Source: Mycobacterium helveticum (GTDB taxonomy: Bacteria > Actinomycetota > Actinomycetes > Mycobacteriales > Mycobacteriaceae). From it: DNA of 56,657 bases. The position numbers were made by a program, and so were the translations under genes. The notes beneath the pieces were generated by a model. It saw only the letters and a program-made list of their open reading frames with translations. It searched no databases and was not told where the DNA came from. The stretch covers positions 1 through 56,657 of the forward strand of contig NZ_VMQU01000019.1 in assembly GCF_007714205.1 (NCBI RefSeq). Direction: 5' to 3'. This document shows, piece by piece, positions 54,080 to 56,657 of the stretch. The first letter of the stretch is position 1; each line of letters starts with the position of its first letter.

Positions 54080-56657
54080 GGTGCGCTCCAGGCCACCTGG
54101 ATCAGCTGTTCGTCACCGGGACGGGTGACCAGGATGCCGCGCCCCGGCGGCAAGCGCACCGGCCGACCGGAACCGAAAGACGCTCCGTCACCGGGACATC
54201 CGCTCATCCTCAGTTCGGTGCAGCCCAGGTCGCGCAGGCCCGCCAGGAGCGGCTCGAACAATGCCCGTTCGGTGCCCCCGCAGCGCCGGGCGAGCACCAG
54301 GTGCAGACCCAGATCGCTTGCGTACGGCAGGTATTCGGCCACGCCCACCAGTGGATTGCCCGAGGGGGCGGCGACCAGGTCGTAGTCGTCGACCAGCACG
54401 TAGATATCCGGTCCGGACCACCAGGACCCGGCCCGCAGCTGTGCCTGGCTCACGCCCGCGGGAGGCATCCGCTCCCGGAGCCGGTCCAGCAGCTCCGGGA
54501 GCAGCGCGGCCAGCGCCGCCGGCGACGCGGCATAGCCGCCGACGTGTTCGGTTTCGACCGCGCCCAGCAGCGCTCGACGGAAGTCGACGATCAGCAGGTG
54601 AGCCTCGGCCACGCTCGCGGTCCGCGCGAGCTCCCGGCACAGCAGCCGCAGGGCGGCGGTCTTTCCGCACTCGTTGTCCCCGATGATCAACAGGTGCGGG
54701 TGCCGCACGAAATCCACTGCCACCGGCTGCAATCGGCGCTCCTCGAGGCCGAGCAGGACACCCGCGCGGGATGCTGCGCCCGCGGCGCCCACGACGGTGT
54801 GGTGGTCCACGTGCGTGGGCAGCAGCGGTATGGGCGGCGCCGCCGAGTCACTGTGCGGGATCTTCTCGGCCGGCGCGGCGATCACCATGTGCATGCCGTC
54901 GGGCGAGATGCCGCGGCCCGGCCTGTCGCGGGGCACGTGCTGCGCCGCCTTGCGATCGAGTTCGGAGTCGGCGGGATCGCCGAGCCGCAACTCGATGCGG
55001 GTGCCGATCTGGTCCCGCAGCGACGGCCTGATGTCGGCCCACCGCGCCGCCGCGAGCACCACGTGCACGCCGAACGAAAGTCCCTGGGCGGCAAGCGTGG
55101 TGATCGGAGCCTCCAATTCCTCGAACTCGTGCCGCACACTCCCCCAGCCGTCGATCACCAGGAAGACGTCGCCGAACGGATCGTCTTGCGCAACCGCGCG
55201 CCGCGCACGCCACCGGCGATACTGGGCGATCGAGTCGATGTGGTGCTCGCCGAAGACGGCCTCGCGCGAGCGCACCACCGACGCGCACTCGGCGACCACG
55301 CGCGCCGCGAGCCGCGGTTCGGCCCGGCCCGCGACGGCACCCACGTGCGGCCAGGCGCGCACCGAGGCCAGCGCGCCGCCGCCGAAATCCAGGCAGTAGA
55401 ACTGAACCCGGCCCGGGTCGTGGGTGGCGGCCAACGCGGTGATCAGGGTGCGCAGCGCCGTGGACTTCCCGCTTTGGGGCGCCCCGACGACCGCCACATT
55501 GCCCGCGGCCGCCGACAAGTCGACCAGCAGCGGCGTCCGGCGCTGCTCGAACGGGCGGTCGACGATGCCGATGGGAACCGTCAGTGCGCGCGGCGCGAAA
55601 TCGCGCAGCAGGGTGTCCAGCGCCGGCGACGGACCCAACGGCGGCAGCCACACCCGGTGCGCCGGCGGCCCGTGCCCGCACAACCGGTCCACAACCGCGC
55701 GCAGGACCGTCGGCGCGGCGCCGGGCGCCGCGACCCGGGTCACCGGCCCGGCCGCGCGGGTGTCGAACCGGCGCACCGCGGGCCCCGGCCCCGGCCCCGC
55801 CACCGGCCCCGGCACCGACCGCAGCGGGCCCGACACGCAGGCGGCCTGGAAGCGGACCGGCTCGCCGCTGCCCGCGCGCAGGTAGCCCGCGCCGGGTGTG
55901 TTCGGTAATTCGTAGGCGTCGGGCGTACCCAGCACCAGGCGGGATTCGCCGGCGGACAACGTCTTCAGGCACAACCGGTAGGACAGGTGGGCCTCCAGGC
56001 CTCTCAACCTGCCCTCCTCGAGGCGCTGACTGGCCAGCAGCAGGTGCATGCCCAGCGAGCGGCCCACCCGGCCGATCGCCACGAAGGTGTCGGCGAAATC
56101 GGGATGCCGGCTGAGCAGTTCGGAGAACTCGTCGACGATGATGAACAACGACGGCAGCGCGCTCAGCGCGGCGCCGTCGCGGCGGGCGCGTTCGTAGGCC
56201 GCGGCACCGACGCACCCGGCCGCCCGCAACAGCTCCTGGCGACGGTTCATCTCGCCGGCCAGCGCGTCCCGCATCCGGGCCACCAGCGGCGCGTCGTCGA
56301 CCAGGTTGGTGATGACCGCCGCGACGTGTGGTGCGCCTGCCATGTCGAGAAACGTTGCGCCCCCTTTGAAGTCGACGAGCAGCAGGTTGAGCGCGGCCGG
56401 CGAGTGCAGCGCCATCATGCCCAGTGCGACGGTCCGCAGCAGTTCGGACTTGCCCGACCCGGTGGCCCCCACACACAGGCCGTGCGGGCCGACGCCGCCC
56501 TCGGCGGGCTCCTTGATGTCGAGCCGCAGCGGCGCGCCGTCGGCCCCGGCGCCGATGGGCACGCACAGCCGGTCACGCTCGTTTGCGCCGCGCCACGACA
56601 GGGCCGGGTCGAAGCCGGCGAGGTCGCCGATCCCCGCCAGACCCGGCCACCCGGAAC
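54076..56657 (-). CDS. eccC4: ESX-4 secretion ATPase EccC4, C-terminal part
   Basis: The frame is open to the right edge; about 860 C-terminal residues of an expected roughly 1236 are here. EccC4 is the FtsK/SpoIIIE-type motor of ESX-4, with three ATPase domains. Domain 1 has Walker [15 protein letters not shown] and Walker [17 protein letters not shown]. Domain 2 has [16 protein letters not shown], with [12 protein letters not shown] in place of the usual DE. Domain 3 has [16 protein letters not shown] and [12 protein letters not shown]. The extra domains thus keep P-loops but have atypical Walker B ends, as in EccC proteins, where domain 1 hydrolyses and domains 2/3 bind ATP and signal peptides. 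The N-terminal membrane part is outside the window. Confidence 0.95.
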   Translation of the reverse strand, partial: SGWPGLAGIGDLAGFDPALSWRGANERDRLCVPIGAGADGAPLRLDIKEPAEGGVGPHGLCVGATGSGKSELLRTVALGMMALHSPAALNLLLVDFKGGATFLDMAGAPHVAAVITNLVDDAPLVARMRDALAGEMNRRQELLRAAGCVGAAAYERARRDGAALSALPSLFIIVDEFSELLSRHPDFADTFVAIGRVGRSLGMHLLLASQRLEEGRLRGLEAHLSYRLCLKTLSAGESRLVLGTPDAYELPNTPGAGYLRAGSGEPVRFQAACVSGPLRSVPGPVAGPGPGPAVRRFDTRAAGPVTRVAAPGAAPTVLRAVVDRLCGHGPPAHRVWLPPLGPSPALDTLLRDFAPRALTVPIGIVDRPFEQRRTPLLVDLSAAAGNVAVVGAPQSGKSTALRTLITALAATHDPGRVQFYCLDFGGGALASVRAWPHVGAVAGRAEPRLAARVVAECASVVRSREAVFGEHHIDSIAQYRRWRARRAVAQDDPFGDVFLVIDGWGSVRHEFEELEAPITTLAAQGLSFGVHVVLAAARWADIRPSLRDQIGTRIELRLGDPADSELDRKAAQHVPRDRPGRGISPDGMHMVIAAPAEKIPHSDSAAPPIPLLPTHVDHHTVVGAAGAASRAGVLLGLEERRLQPVAVDFVRHPHLLIIGDNECGKTAALRLLCRELARTASVAEAHLLIVDFRRALLGAVETEHVGGYAASPAALAALLPELLDRLRERMPPAGVSQAQLRAGSWWSGPDIYVLVDDYDLVAAPSGNPLVGVAEYLPYASDLGLHLVLARRCGGTERALFEPLLAGLRDLGCTELRMSGCPGDGASFGSGRPVRLPPGRGILVTRPGDEQLIQVAWSAP

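Overview
The window is a high-GC chromosomal segment from a Mycobacterium. It is most likely a slow grower, possibly near the M. avium complex, although the species call is a guess. Gene content and order follow the M. tuberculosis interval from Rv3366 (spoU) to Rv3447c (eccC4), recalled from memory. Marker genes include dnaE2, imuA'/imuB, otsB2, choD, guaA/guaB2/guaB3, sigD/rsdA, whiB3, groES/groEL1, glmS/glmM and an ESX-4 locus. Several blocks I associate with M. tuberculosis here are absent: a PE_PGRS gene, the terpenoid and insertion-sequence block between otsB2 and htdY, cmaA1, and the TetR gene next to Rv3406. No tRNA, rRNA, CRISPR array or insertion sequence was seen.

Layout. 1-5999: the 3' end of a SpoU methyltransferase gene, a nitroreductase, the SOS polymerase DnaE2 behind a LexA box lying in a 22-bp-arm inverted repeat, a decayed WS/DGAT gene, and trehalose-6-phosphate phosphatase. 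6194-11371: the hydratase HtdY, a lipoprotein with a dead histidine-phosphatase fold, the two-domain reductase AcrA1, a nucleoside hydrolase, and a fused remnant of lactate 2-monooxygenase. 11362-15246: imuA'-imuB with a second LexA box, an F420-type oxidoreductase and a probable TetR remnant. 15344-26362: guaA, a translationally coupled beta-phosphoglucomutase/GH65 phosphorylase pair, an Rv3406-type dioxygenase behind a perfect 24-bp palindrome, choD, guaB3, guaB2 and a DUF5319 gene.

26370-33290: rsdA-sigD, an Rv3415c-type gene, whiB3, an enoyl-CoA hydratase, groEL1 and groES with a CIRCE element, and a divergent secreted C39-like protein. 33287-41125: a tightly overlapping leftward block of alr, an alpha/beta hydrolase, tsaE, tsaB, rimI and tsaD, preceded by gadB and the NAD(P)HX repair gene. 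41215-49395: two membrane proteins, glmS, a long stretch with no recognisable gene and a 63-codon gene, an Rv3438-type hydrolase lacking its nucleophile, a second F420-type oxidoreductase, and two proteins that look like type VII secretion clients. 49439-56657: glmM, rpsI, rplM, a strong hairpin, then esxT, esxU, an ESX-4 accessory gene and the C-terminal part of eccC4.

Functional themes. DNA-damage mutagenesis is carried by dnaE2 and imuA'-imuB, two loci sharing the same 16-bp LexA core. Purine synthesis (guaA, guaB2, guaB3) and cell-wall precursor synthesis (glmS, glmM, alr) are well represented. tRNA t6A modification is encoded by tsaB, tsaD and tsaE. The most interesting lead is the ESX-4 neighbourhood, where an EspC-like and a WxG-type repeat protein sit downstream of glmM and are candidate ESX-4 clients. 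The second lead is the rearranged SOS promoter of dnaE2 and the relic of its divergent partner.
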